Source: Sipunculus nudus (taxonomy: Eukaryota; Annelida; Sipuncula; Golfingiida; Sipunculidae). From it: DNA of 64,000 bases. Numbering within the stretch: position 1 is the stretch's first letter; each line of letters begins with the position of its first letter. Of this stretch, positions 13,540-27,469 are shown in pieces. Where the stretch lies: the NCBI GenBank assembly GCA_026874595.1, contig CM049309.1, positions 18,432,576 to 18,496,575 on the forward strand. Reading direction: 5' to 3'. The translations under genes and the position numbers were made by a program. The notes below the pieces were generated by a model. It was not told the origin of the DNA and did not search any database. It was given only the letters and a program-made list of their open reading frames with translations.

Positions 13540-15360
13540 AGAAATGTCTTTCTTAATGTAAAGGCAGTTGTGTTTCCAGGATTTGAAAATAGAGGGGGCG
13601 CAGCCCTAAAGTCGGGAAGGGGATGTTCTGACATGAAATAAGTAAGTAGGAAGCAAGCATATTTAAACTTGTTTGAACACACTGCGTGTGTGAAGTGAGG
13701 CATGGATTGCCTGGCAAGGGAAAATAGAGTGAGGTGTGTTGCATATTAGGATGAATGTCTGTAGCCGATATGTGTATGTAGGTTGCGCCACCTACCACAA
13801 AATCCAGAAAGCTATCCAAGTTGTATACATATGCAAAATTTTAGGCAGATAAAGCAAACCACTACTTGTTTATGAGCGATTTTATCACACAGCAGACAAA
13901 TAGACGGACGCTGTGCAAAAATGGTCACAGTTGGTACATTCAGTTTAGCGTATGATAAAGAACTATATGAGATCTATACGCATGCAAAATTTCAAAAGGG
14001 TATGTCAAACAAGTCTTGAGATATAAGCCTGTATGTCTGCAGCCTGAACGTGAATGTAGGTGGCGCCACCTGCCATGAAATCAAGAAACAGACGGAAAAA
14101 TGGACGCTGGCCAGAGAGGAAAGGTCAGAGGTCAACCAAAAATGAAGGCGCAGCAGTTCACATGTCACCCGATCATAATTCGGATTTTTTTTTAAATTCT
14201 GCCCAGTGGTGACGGAGGAGTTTTCCGGAAACCTATGCGACGGCGACCGTGCAACTGAAAACATAGTATCCACAAAACTCTGTTTTGGCGGATACAGTAA
14301 GTGTAGTGTTGTAACGTAATTGTAATATTTTTTAGAAGAAGATGGTCAGCACACAAGATTAACTATTTGTCACTAAATCTGTCAAAGGTGACTGCATCTA
14401 TTATTCATGTGGAGCTTATGATAATGAATTCCATTATATAGGTCTTTCGTAGATAAATTATATATTGTCAGTTGGATTTAAAAAGTAATTAAGATAGCCT
14501 GGCCTGAGATAATTAAAGTATATAAACACAAAAATATTAAAGTGAAAAATACTCATTGACTGTTATTTTCATGCCATTTTCAGGTTTAAATTATTATTGA
14601 AAATAACATCAAGCCTGGCCATCCAGCTCCAGTGACAGTAGCTGGGTATTTAGAGGTGATTTTAAATACCCCAGAATCAAGAAACCGGAAACTTTTCTAT
14701 AGTCTCTTGGTGTATTCAGGACTAAATTTAAAAGGTCAGGAATAGCAAGCGTCTAGTGAAAGTACATATAGCTAGCTTGCATGGATTGTTTAACAGTTAT
14801 TGGCCATCCACCATGATGTAACATAACAATCATAGGGTTTGGAGACTTCACTTCTGCACACACAAAAAAATAGAAAAGAGAGAGAGTAAAAAACATGAGA
14901 GAAATGTGTAAGTATATAAACCCTTTAATGTTTAGATTTGTTTTAGAAATTAGCAAAGTCTGGTCTTCTTTACATTTACATTACAGACAATATCTTGCTA
15001 AGCTTTTGTTCTTTTTTCACAAAATTTAAACAAATGCAACAAAAATAGTTTCTCTTTAGGTCAATAGGAGCCTTTAGAACTGATGATAAATATAATTATT
15101 GTACCAGATATCTATATTTACAATACAGACGATATCTTGCTAAGCTTATGTTCCTTCTTTTTCATATGGGACTAACTTTACGAAACCCGTGCATAGAAAA
15201 TCATGTAATAATTTATTTACTTAAAACGCCATATTTTATCTATGTGTGTGTATACTTAAATAAAAACATAAAAATAAATGTGAGTTAACAAATATAACAC
15301 TTGCAAGTAGTTGACTGGCATAAGTGTTAGCAGAATTAAAGGGGGGCGCGCGACCCTTTG
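13540..15360. other. Non-coding stretch with a decayed repeat pair
   Basis: ATGTAGGT(T/G)GCGCCACCT and nearby sequence occur near 13776 and 14056, so this is repeat-derived. Otherwise no gene seen. A GC-rich GGGGGGCGCGCG/poly-C spot lies at 15340-15376. Confidence 0.4.
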
Positions 15361-15559
15361 GGGCCCCCCCCCCCCTATGAATGCGCCCCTGAATGGGAGC
15401 CCATTGTAATGTCTCCTTGGGCGTACAAAATCAGGTCACTGTGACTAACGTCTAAGCTGTGTAAGAATATAATTTGATTTCCCTAAAAGTCGGATGGACA
15501 CAAGTTGTAACAGTTTGACCTAGAAACCTCTTACTTGACATCAAGGAAGTTACAAGTAA

Positions 15560-15960
15560 AATTTTCTTGGAAACCTAAAATAAGGTCGAAGGAGTATGGG
15601 TAAAAAAAAAACAATTTTCATTACTGTTGAAGGCATTCACCCGTTCTTCAAGGTTCCTTAGCAAGTATTTTTCACCAGATCATCAAAGTAATTAATACCT
15701 GCATATTGATCATGACTACATATATCAGTTCCAAAAGACTGGTGCTACCACCTGTATTTTTCTATTTTCCCACAATTTTCTCTATATTTTAGACTGCCAA
15801 ATTACAGCAAGGTGTTAGTTTCTCAGCTGCGATTTCATCTAGTGCCTTGAATTCTCACATGTTTATTGATCATGACTAGTTTTATCAGTTCTGGACGAGT
15901 GGTGGTGCCTTCTGAATTTTTTTTTTAATTTTTTCAAGCATTTCCCCAATATTTTAAGGT
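15560..15960 (-). repeat. Dispersed repeat family D1, inverted copy
   Basis: Reverse complement of the 1255-1530 copy: TTGATCATGACTA, ATCAGTTCC and GGTGCTACCACCTG are seen here. A second partial unit follows at about 15860. Confidence 0.6.
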
Positions 15961-16575
15961 TTCCTTAGAGTTCTTAGAAGAGTTTGAAAAACAGATGATC
16001 CTGACTTTGATCTACCAGTCATATCAGCCAAATTATATTTCATCATCTTCAGGATTTCTTGTGAATGTGATGTTATATTTTCCCCAAGTTTAATAGCCAA
16101 AATGTTTCAACCAAGTTCTCAGGGGAATTTGAAAACGGGTGACACTGATCTTATTCTTTGCCTGTACAACTTGTATATACCAGTCATGATTGGATTCAAT
16201 CTGCACACGTGTGACCCATCCCTTACAGGAGTACCCTGTAAACTGTCGTGTCAGGAGATCAAATTGAAAATTATTTTTTTTTTAATGTACACAATTATGA
16301 GCAACAGTAACAGCAAACCTCTCTTTTAATGGGCTAATATTAAACTTCATGACAATATCTTGAAACTCCCCCCCCCCCCTCCCACCTCTACCATGCTTCT
16401 TTCATGTCTAAAAATTATATTAAATTTTTTTCTGAATTAAATTTAAAAATATATATATTTGCCGATTAAGTGAATACAAACATGGTGTTGAGAGCATCCA
16501 CAACATGGCGGAGGATTGCATTTCTCAGAATGCAGATTTCAAGTTAATTATTTGATCATCGAATGACATTTCAAA

Positions 16576-16803
16576 CTATGCAGTATCGGTATGTTTTCGA
16601 CATGCAGGGATTTGTACGTGGACAAAAACTTGGTATAACAGAATCAGGAATGCTGTAAGCAAGATGACACCTGCAAGAGCACAGACGCTTTGAACATGTG
16701 AAAATGCTATACGCGTTTTTCGGATACTCTTCTGCTTTCTTTTGATTGGCCAGTATTCCTTCTCCCATTGTTTCAAAAAGCCATGTAAACAGTAATGTGT
16801 AAT
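16576..16803 (-). CDS. Gene A exon 9: M4 and C-terminus, acceptor not found
   Basis: Frame reads GFLKQWEKEYWPIKRKQK, then the M4 helix ALAGVILLTAFLILLYQVFV and a short tail ending HTDTA and TAG. Matches gene B exon 9 (GFIERWEEVYWP, then M4). Between the in-frame upstream TGA and this block there is no AG dinucleotide, so no canonical acceptor supplies the phase needed after exon 8. The left limit of the tail is clear; the upstream limit is approximate. Confidence 0.65.
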   Translation of the reverse strand: MTHYCLHGFLKQWEKEYWPIKRKQKSIRKTRIAFSHVQSVCALAGVILLTAFLILLYQVFVHVQIPACRKHTDTA

Positions 16804-19800
16804 GGGTGTTATACGTAAAGCATGTCAATATAGAAAGAATTAATTTAACCTAGCTAGAACTTAAACGCGTATGCAACGATTTATCTGAAATTTATAGCTC
16901 GCTCTCTCCCTCATACACATTTACACATCTACATCTTACTGGTTTCTTAACTTTAAAATTATGTGAAATTAACAGTGAGATCGAATGAAGTGATCATGCC
17001 ATATTTAACCTTAAAAAACAGTATTGTTTGGATGGTTTCCAATTACAAATGACTTTTTAATAAATCAGGTGTTCCCTACGTTTAAAATGTGTGTATACTA
17101 AGGAAGAAAGGAATATAATTTAGTTAAGAAATTAAAATATATTGAAAAAATTAAGAATATAATAGCAAAACAGTAATATTACTACACATTTGAAAAAATG
17201 GGATAAAATAAGGAAACAATATGAACAGAAATTAACTTTGTTAATGGTTGTAGTATTACAAATATTACATTATTATATATTTTCCTTTTGCGCATATTTT
17301 TAGACTATATATTTTATGATCTGTGAAATATGGAGACTTTTTCAATTTATTCATCCTTATACATATATACCTTATATTATATTTTAGAGAAAATTTTCAA
17401 ATTTCCCTAGATCATGTTGTTGATTTGAACTATCAATTTTTTGTTTATATTATTAACATATAAGTTCAAGTATTCACAGGCAAAAGCAGAGGAGATATTT
17501 GTATTCTGAAAGGACAACTATATAATATGTATATATTGTATGAGCAATGTAAATATTGGAAATATTGAATTATATTTTGTAATTATGTGCATTTGAATTT
17601 CCTACACGCAATATGTGTTGCTAACGATAACATTGAGAAATCAACAGTATGGAATGAATGCCATACCCAGGATGTACGTCATGTCTTAATGTTTACGTTC
17701 AACATGCAACGCAAATTTGAAAGTTACACAGATCGAAGTTTGATTATTACTAAATGTTTGGAAAACATCTAACGCATTTTTATTTGTCTCTTTTCAATAT
17801 TATTATATAGTATTCCAGTGTTGCATTTTTGTATCAGTCTACGCTCTAATGAGTATCTTTTGTAATGTTAAAGCTTACGTGTTTTAAACAAGTCTATTTT
17901 ACTACCATTTTTGCTCACATGTTTGTATAGTTTTATAACCAATTCCTGCTAACGCATTTTATATCAAGTCCATTATAATACCACATACAACCGACGTTTT
18001 GAAGAACAAGTCTATTTTACTACCAAATACTACTCACGTGTTGGAGAACAAATCTGCGTATGCAGAACTATTTGGGAAAAAAAGGCTGGAATTTGATTGA
18101 CACTCCAGCATCAAACGTAGCTAGGTTACTGTGATTTGACAGCAGGTTAGCCAAGCTCTGGCTGTCGAAAAAAAGTTGCATATCCACCACGCAGGACCTT
18201 ATCAAAGTGGACTTTGTAGTCGGTGCGTTTTATACTAGGATCGTTTCGGCTGAACTCCTCAATCTTGTCGCGTAGTTTATTAAAGGGGAATCCTGCCTTG
18301 TCTGCGTGGCTCTGAAAAATTGATACACAAGGTTTTGTCTCACTTGTTTTATAGTTCCTTTTAGTCACTCTACACTTCTTACGTAGCGGTCATAAACTAC
18401 TCTCGTTCCCGATCTCCTTCGTTTTAAACGCTGCTGTGTCTAGCAAGTCATTCGGGGTCACAACACCAGGGCTGGCACAGGGCCGAGAATCAAACCAACA
18501 AGAGCGGGGTGTCGTGGATATAAAACTTGGAGTTGGTACCACGCTCTAATTGGTCTGATTACAGTGCGTTTGCCCTGTGTGAGCCCTAGTGGTGAAACCC
18601 GGAGATTCATGCAGTGTATAACAGCTGCATAAGGAGTGTATTGTGCCACATGGTTATGTAAAACTCAGTTATATTGCATATGAATATAATTATAACATGC
18701 ATATGTCTATAAAAATAACATGCATATGTCTATAAAAATAACATGCATATGTCTATAAAAATAACATGCATATGGCTATAATAATAACATGCTTTTGGCT
18801 ATAAAAATAACATGCATATGTCTATAAAAATAACATGCTTATGGCTATAATTATAACATGCATATGTCTATAAAAATAACATGCATATGTCTATAATAAT
18901 AACATGCATATGTCTATAAAAATAGCATGCTTTTGGCTATAAAAATAGCATGCTTTTGGCTATAAAAATAGCATGCATATGGCTATAATAATAACATGCT
19001 TATGGCTATAAAAATAACATGCATATGTCTATAAAAATAACATGCATATGTCTATAATAATAACATGCATATGTCTATAAAAATAAAATGCAAATGTCTA
19101 TAAAAATAACATGCATATTACTATAAAAATAACATGCATATATCTATAAAATAACATGCATGTGGCTATAATAATAACATGCATATGTCTATAAAAAATA
19201 ACATGTATATGACTTTAATAATAACATGCAAATGTCTATAAAAATAACCAGAACCTATTGATGTTGACGATTAAAATTTTGGTGACTCTGAAGCTAATCA
19301 ATAAGAATCGCTATTGTTTAATAATTTGCACAAACTGGATGGATGATTTGAAAAACATTAAAATAATATTTGATACAGTTCCTAGAAAATACATGTACTT
19401 GTTCCAAGCCACGACGTTTAAATACATATACAAACAGATATTACATATTGAACGGAAACTACTCCAGCTGTTGAATAGACCGTTCATGCATGAACAGAAA
19501 CTACTCCAGCTTGAGTAGAAACTACTTGGTCTTGAGTAGCAACTATTAGGGCTGGAGTAGTTTCCTACTCACTTGGGACAACAATACTGGAGTAGTTTAA
19601 ACTCCTCACAGTTAGCAGCTTAGTTTTGGTTTAAATTTTACATGATTCCGGGCGGGGAAACATTGGTGTCAACCAAGTCATGAAATACATATGACTTCAA
19701 GGCAGGGTATATAAAATAGGAGGATATAAAACAAGAGAAAAGAAGACAAAAATAATTGGAGATAAGGGATTCAAGGAAAGAAAATTACAGAGAAAGCAGA

Positions 19801-22800
19801 ACTGATATTGCAAAGAGAAAGAACATGGAAGATGAGGAAACAGTTTGGATATCAGGAAGACAGATAGATACACAGATAGATACTGAGATACATAGATATA
19901 AGTGAAGAAGATTGATGGAATAAAATTAATTATTTGAGATAATCGTATAATTGACGGTAATGGCATTGAACTCGTGTCAAGCTTCGGAAATGCGAGTTTT
20001 TTACTTCTTGAACAGTCAGAAACGGTATTAAGGGTGTCATTTTCGACATTTTAATAAACTCTTGAGAATTTTGATGTTATTTTGCGATGGGGCTGTCACA
20101 GCTCAGACTATCAGAGTCAACGCTGATCCACCCAGCCCGTGCGAACTCGGCCTCTGGTAAACCCCTTACGAACGACATGTCCCAAAGCAACAACTGCTGA
20201 AACAAAAAAGACATAGGAAGTAGGAAAAATGGATTGAAGTTAAGGATTTGGATAAAAGTTTAATAGAAATTGGTAATGCTGAAAAAGAGAATAGAAAAGA
20301 GATTTCACAATCCAAGTAGTAAAAGGTTAAAACAATTTTATTATCTGGAAAGAAAGGCGTGTCTGATTTAACATGGGATCCTGTAAAACTATGCTCCTCC
20401 CGCAGTGGTGATACACTGCAGTCGTTTCCAGACACCCTTTCGTTTAACCACTGCTTGGTATGCACAGGTGTTCGTGCCCAGAGAATCTTGCCAAACACAA
20501 CAGCGATTACTCGAAAGGATGTCTAGGACGACTGCAGAGTATAACCGCTGCACGAGAAGCGTACCGGGAAACTCACTTGTAGATATGCCGTAAACTCCTC
20601 TCCAGCCATGACCCCGTACTTTATCGCTTCCTGCTCCACCAGTTCTTCAACAGTCTTGAAGGGCAGCTTCTCTCTGTCTGATGCCAAAGAGGCCACAAGG
20701 TTACCCATGTATGTTTGCATCAAAATGACACAAAACAACCACCAGGTCCCGAACAATATTCGCAGAGAACTTGACTTTGGTTCGTGTGAACAACCTGTAA
20801 CAAGTCAGTGTGTTATAAGTCAATGTATTGTAAAAAAATTCTGTTCAGATAAGACCTTCATGCTCAAAGGGCATTAAAGAAGACAACAAAGATAACGCTA
20901 GCAAAAGACCTATAATTCTGGAATATTCAATCCTATATGCTTGAAAGGCCCTGCGCGGGCCGAAAAAAATGAACCCGTACCCGCCCCGCAACATGGCCAG
21001 TTAGCCCGCAGACCGCCCCGCAATAAAAAAAAATTCAACCTGCCCCGACCCGCAGTTACAATGATTCTTTCAGCCCGCATCGCAAATTTTTCTTTCAGGC
21101 CGCACCCCCCCCCCCCCCATCCGCCCGCATGTTTCAAGTTTCAAGCTGGCAGTCCAGCCCGCAAACTGATAAAAATATTTATGAACCAAAGGTTAACATA
21201 TCAAGAATATTGTGCACAAATATTAGCCATGCTTATTATTAATATATAAATAAAATGTTTAAAGACTGAAATGTAAAATTAATTTTAATACATGTTTTAG
21301 CAATCATTAAGACCCTCATTCATAAATAATTTAAAATACATGTTTGATTGCTTAAATGGATATATACATAGTATTTAAACATACTTTAAGCATGTTTTCA
21401 TACTTTACAGGGTAAATAAACAAAACTTTGGCCTTTTTGTGTCTGTTTTTTTTTCCTTAAATTTTAAAAAAAATGTGAAGAACAAAATGTAGATTTCTTC
21501 AAAGTATGAGTACCCAAAGCGACATATGGGAACATTATTGACTAATCGCAAGCCGTCAAACTACTGAGATGTTAAAACTACTTTACTGGTTAAAATCTTT
21601 TTAGTCATATATTGTCTGCTAATTAGCTGAAACTGAGACTAATCAGATGGTCAAGGGAATAAAGGGGTAATCTGACCGATGTAGCTTTAGGTTCAGGTTG
21701 TTGTTCATTGAGATAGACATGACAAGAGCGGTGTTGCTTATAGCAGTCATCACCATATTATGCTGTGCCCAAACAGGGATATGGTCAGCCATTGTTCAAT
21801 GTCCGTAACAATTAGACAGCACATGGAATTACAACCTTCGGCTTTGTGCAGTTCAAGGTCATTTGGGTCACCTAGGGTGCCAGCTGCAGTCACACAGTGT
21901 CTACAAGATCAAAGGTAACCAAGCCCTTGCTTCACTCCCAGCCATATTACGTAATATGTGAGACCTGACACAAGTACAGACTTACATTCCATATTCAACT
22001 TCAGGTGGTTCTATGTAAAAATGGCTCAGGTAAAAATGGCCAGGGTAAAAATGGCTTAATGGAAAAATCCCGCCCCGCGCTGAGCTCTAATGCATGACAA
22101 ATACCATCATCATTATTATATCAGGACCTTTTTCGCTATTTGGTCCCATTTCATCAGTATGCACAATATTTACATTTTAAGATTAACAAATAACGGTAAT
22201 TTTTTACACGTAGATTATGCTGATATTTGATTTGGGAAGCTGCCTGGTTAGCTTACCAAAATTATAAACAAACCCAATAGATTAAACAATAAGTATGACA
22301 TAAACGAACCTTTGAATAGCAAAGCCCCAAAAGTGAAGAATAAAATATCGCTCATATTCCAGGACCACCTGTCGGGTATTCCTTTTTTGGAAAATATCCA
22401 AAACATGGTGGACATAAGAAGAGCTCCAGTGATAGTGGCAGCCCATACAGTTATACTAAAGGGCTGAGTGTAAACCTTCCACGTGGCGGCTGCCAGACCG
22501 GTTTTCTTGACGATGACTACTTTGTAGTTTGTGAAGTAAGGGAAGGCGAAGTCAACGACGTCCTCTCGCTCGGCCGTCAATGTCGTTGCTGCACTTCCAA
22601 AGTCGACTTCCTGTGACACAAATTATTAATTATATCTAAAAACTTCAACTATTTTACATGGCTTGTTAAAATATACAGGTACTGTAACTAATTAAGTCAC
22701 TCTCCATGGCCAGGTGGTGGAGTTCGGTATAATGCCTAGAGGTTGATGAAACCGGAGACTCCTAGCATGGACGGGAAACTACAACCTGCTATCCAAGCCA

Positions 22801-25800
22801 AGCTGAGAAGGACTGAACTCAAGTCGCAATGCATAGAGCCGAGCCTTTCACTCTTCCAGGCACTGTCCAGGCATATAATTAGATTATTATACAAATTATC
22901 ATTTCTACGCTCTTTTAATTGGTAAACTGTTTTATATAATTTTAAATTATATAAGTTAAAGTCACGGGGATTTAAATAATCTGTATAGCAAGAAACATGT
23001 AATTAAGTTGGCATTTTTTACATCTTTTTATGTAAGGTTACAGGAAATTAAAGCCAGCTATTCCCCTCCTTTTTTTTGCGAGATTTCCTTGTTGAATGTG
23101 TTATTAGTATCACTGCAGGTCCCCTCAAATTAAAAACACGTGGATATATAAAAATAAACCAACCTTATTTTTGCCTAATTTTTTTATTAAAAGTTCAAAG
23201 AATTATCCCAAGTTAACAAACGTCGGAAGTTGTCACTTTATATTAATGACAATAAATCAAAATGGAAAATGGAGGTATTTCGGACCCGAACAATCCTTTT
23301 CTTTCGTTGGCCGTTTTCCTCGGCCGAATTTCAACATGGTTTTAATACTTTCCTGTACAAACACTATCCCAGTCATATCCCTACACCGTGTTATCTCGTA
23401 CATTCTAGGGATGCCATTGTTGTGAGAAAAGTTTTAGTCTTTTCTCTCAAAAGCTGAGGAAAAAGAACGTGACATGTTCGTCTATTGTCTTTCAAAAAGT
23501 TACAGTAAAAAACATTACACACCAACCTGCCTCAGGACCATCCCGATCAGTCCCGTCCACGAGCCATTTTTTAAAGCGCCCCACTCACCGTCCACCGGCT
23601 CTACTAGCGTATAACTACAAAAGGCGGATAAACAAAGTGATCAGTATTAAATGTAGAGTATTCCGTAAGGACCAAAGAACTTTTTTGAATATAGAGGTAT
23701 TATTTTCTTTAAATAGATGTTTTATCGTTCTTTATTTTTTAAAAGATCGTTTTTGGTTACGTTTATTGCTTCCATTTTTATGCTGTCTTATAACCTCCGC
23801 TATTAGAATATGTTTTAGGCAGCTTTGATTTGTTTGTCAGTCTGTTTGTTTGTCTCTTGGTCTATTTGCAACATCACTCAAAAAGTTATCGATGGATTTT
23901 TATTAAATTTTCACGATAGGTTGACAATGATACAAGGAACAAGTGAATAAATGTTTGGGGTGATCCGAATCACTCTCTGGATCGAGAAGTTTATTTAAGG
24001 ACAAAAATGCTGCATTTCCGACCTACAGGGGTAATGAGCTGCCTTGTTAGTTCTGTTGCCACAAGATGGCGCTCAGTGTCCGTATGCCATAACGTTCAGT
24101 GATTGTCTTGCTGTGTTTATCACACATTTCTGACAATGCCATTTGGGGATAATGAGCTGCCTAGGCGGAGGACTGCGCTCTATGAGTGATTTCTTGTGTT
24201 ATCCTTAAACTAACTGTTTACAACTGCAGAGGTCTTTTTCAGTTTGGGTCTACATGACGACGTTAGCACTCGCTTCGTGTCATATTATATCTTGTATCTT
24301 TGTATCACCAAGGCCCAATGTCTACCGCAAAGCTGGTCTTAACTGTGTAATCATCAGCATTGCTGGTTCATAACAAAGACAGGTCTATAGTTTAATATCA
24401 AAACCTTAAATTAATAGTTGATTTTTTTTCAGCCAAAATTTTAGATTATACTAACAATGCCAAAGACTTTGCTAATAAGAATTTTTTGTAAGAAATGTTC
24501 GAAAGAATGTCTTGATATGCAAGGGTTGATAGATGTCAATCCTATGTTAATCTGTATTTTAAAGTTTTTCATACGTAGGTTATGATACACGAAAGGAAGA
24601 AATGATGTGGACACTGGCGGATATGAGTGATGAAAAATACAGTATTTATTAGGCCTTAGCGCATCAATATCGTACTGAAGATAATGTTTTGCTGTATCAT
24701 TAGAGAAAAAAAAGTTGATTCACCTGAAATTAAAAATTTTGGCCATCATGTCCATGATTCTGATGACATAGCCACTGTAAACAGCTTTCCCGCCAACAGT
24801 AACCTTTTCAGTGAACCCGGGATACTGAAAAGACAAGAAATTAACCCCCAGCAATTAATTTTCCCTTTACTCATATTCTATGTGAAATGAAAAAATAATA
24901 ACACAGGAACGAATATTTCTTGCTCATAAGGTAAAGCGCATAAATGTTCCATAAAATTGCCGTGACTGGTCAAACTTATATCTAGACAATGTTTTGGACA
25001 GTAATAGGCGAAACTGATAGAACCTGTAGCGTGATCTTAACATATAGATTGATAGACCAAATGTGATTGAATCATAAACCAATATATTTAATCAGTGTGC
25101 CATTAACATAAAAATTTGCTTTTTGACCCAAATATAGTCAGTTAATTGTCAATACATAGTCTTGTTTCATTCCTGTAGCCCATATCTAATAAACAGAAGA
25201 AAGGAAAACCTACTAAATGCGTCGCCGCCGTAAAGTGTTTTCCACAAAAACCATACGGGCGGTTTGGAAATATATTTTCAGCAACTGTGAAGTCATGAAT
25301 ACTCTTCTCTGACTGTTTCATGATGGATGTACTTCCGTTCCTCACCAGGGTGTATATTTTGCCGTTTCTTGTAACCATGGTTACATGATAAAGAGGGAGT
25401 GATTTGTATTGAAGCTCAAGTTCTGTCCTTTCATCTGCTAATATAATCCATTCTGATATGAAGGTGAAATATCCTTGATTACACTGCTCAAGGGATAATA
25501 TCTGCAGAAAAGAGCTAATATATCAATAAGATGTATTTCTAAAAAACATAAGTCAAACTTTTTAATCATTTGTTATACCTGCGAGAGGTGGTGCAGGTTT
25601 TTTTCATTGGTTGGTTACTAGGTTTGCTGTTTGTTTTTTTTTCTGATAGCAACTTTGCTCATACAGGGTTGCAATTCGTACAGGTTAAATTTACCCCTAA
25701 AGAGCAAACAATTATATTTAGGAGGTTGTCTGAATCACCGTTATATTTCTTTTTTAATTTATAGGTTTCTTTTCCATTGTGAAATAAGCCTTTTTCTTTA

Positions 25801-27432
25801 TCCAAGCCGAAATCAGAGTCATTCATTGGTATTAGTGGGCAGTCTTCTTCAGTACCTAGGCAGAGGTATACATGTGCGTTCATGCTCTAATGCTAGTTTA
25901 TGCATAATTCACGGAATCATATATATATATTTATATAATGAAATGATAAATATACCTCGTCAAATAATTTGTCGAAACATATCCAGCGGACAGCGAGGAG
26001 AAATCGATTAATTTTTCTCTCTTTCGCCGCCAAAAGCAGCAGGTTACGTGATACTGTCCCATTTTGTGAACAAGCCGTTTCCACAATAACCGTAACCGGT
26101 TTCGAGATCGGTTTGGTCTGGAACATGACGTCAGAACAGTTGTTTCCCTGTTCTTGCAGTACTGCTACATGTTGCCAGCCTGTCACGTGGGTTAGTTGTT
26201 GAGCGATAGACCACTGGTGACATGGGAAGGAAATGCTCTCCGTACATACTGCAAATGTATAAGAAAGATAGACCATTCATGGATTAATATTCCATTAAAT
26301 TAATTATAGATAAGCTTTTAATAAGTTTTCAAAGTTTTATTCATTTCATTTTAAATGAAGAATGGACATTTCAGAGCAGTTCAAAAGCAGTTTCAGAAGT
26401 TCAAAACATCACAGTCATAGTGCTCTACAATGGAGTGGAGCATCAATAATGTACCATATTTAGAAATTTTTCAACCCATATAAACTATATACATATATTT
26501 GATCATTTATGGGTGTACACGAGGAGTGAGCACTGCTGAAAGCTGTCCTTGCACTGTCGACCAATATCATGAAATCAGACTTACTGTATATTATATATAT
26601 ATATTGTTACGGAACCTAATAACAACAGATCACGTAGGCGTAACGAGCATAGATTTTGTTACGAAGATAAAAAAATTAGATACTGTAACAGCGTGAATGT
26701 CTAGGGGAATGAATAAAGAAGTCAGTGGTTTTTTGTTGACAAATAATTATACTTTATTATTAAAACAATCCTAACATTACAATCCACTAAATCAATACAA
26801 TTATACAGTATAAAAACAGTATAACAGTAAATCAAAACAATACCACCGTATAACAAATAAAGTGTACAGTACCAGAGTGTCCGGATCCTAGGCTTTGATT
26901 CTGGATACCACCACTGTCACAGCTCAACAAATCCTTTAAAACATATAATCCAGATGAAAAGCTCACGTAAATCTTCTCAGAGAATAATAGTCCAATGTAA
27001 TCTCGAAATCAATATGTGGTAATATAAAAGTGAAGTTCTGGCAATAAACCCAAAGGCAAACTGAAGACTGTATAAAATCTGTTACAAATTTCGCAGAATA
27101 AGTTCTGCAATTATCTGAAAGGTCCTAAAACTGACTCACACTCTTCCGTGTCCGCTGGAATTTTTTTCTCTCTCCCTCTCGGCTCTAAACACAGCCCCTA
27201 TTAATAACTTTTTCTCCCAAAGCCTAGAAACTTCCATTTCACGAACATCCTAAAACCACAACAGCCCAGGGTTCAACCAGAACAGATTACACCGAGCGCT
27301 GTGTCTCTATACGCCATAGCAACGCCCCCTGCCTGCGCAACACAAATCAGAATGTTAACGCCAAACCCTGCGCATAACAAATCAGATACACGCAACACTA
27401 TAAAAGAGATACATGTAACAATATATATAACA

Positions 27433-27469
<37 letters not shown>

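Noticed and set aside
18470-18650. tRNA-like or SINE promoter on the minus strand
   Set aside because: B-box-like sequence present but no A box at the expected distance and no cloverleaf.
18694-19247. CRISPR-like spaced repeat array
   Set aside because: Units abut one another with no unique spacers; it is a minisatellite in a eukaryotic intron.
20910-21249. Two overlapping Pro/Arg- or Gly-rich frames on opposite strands
   Set aside because: By-product of the GC-rich end of a transposon-like element; no domain.
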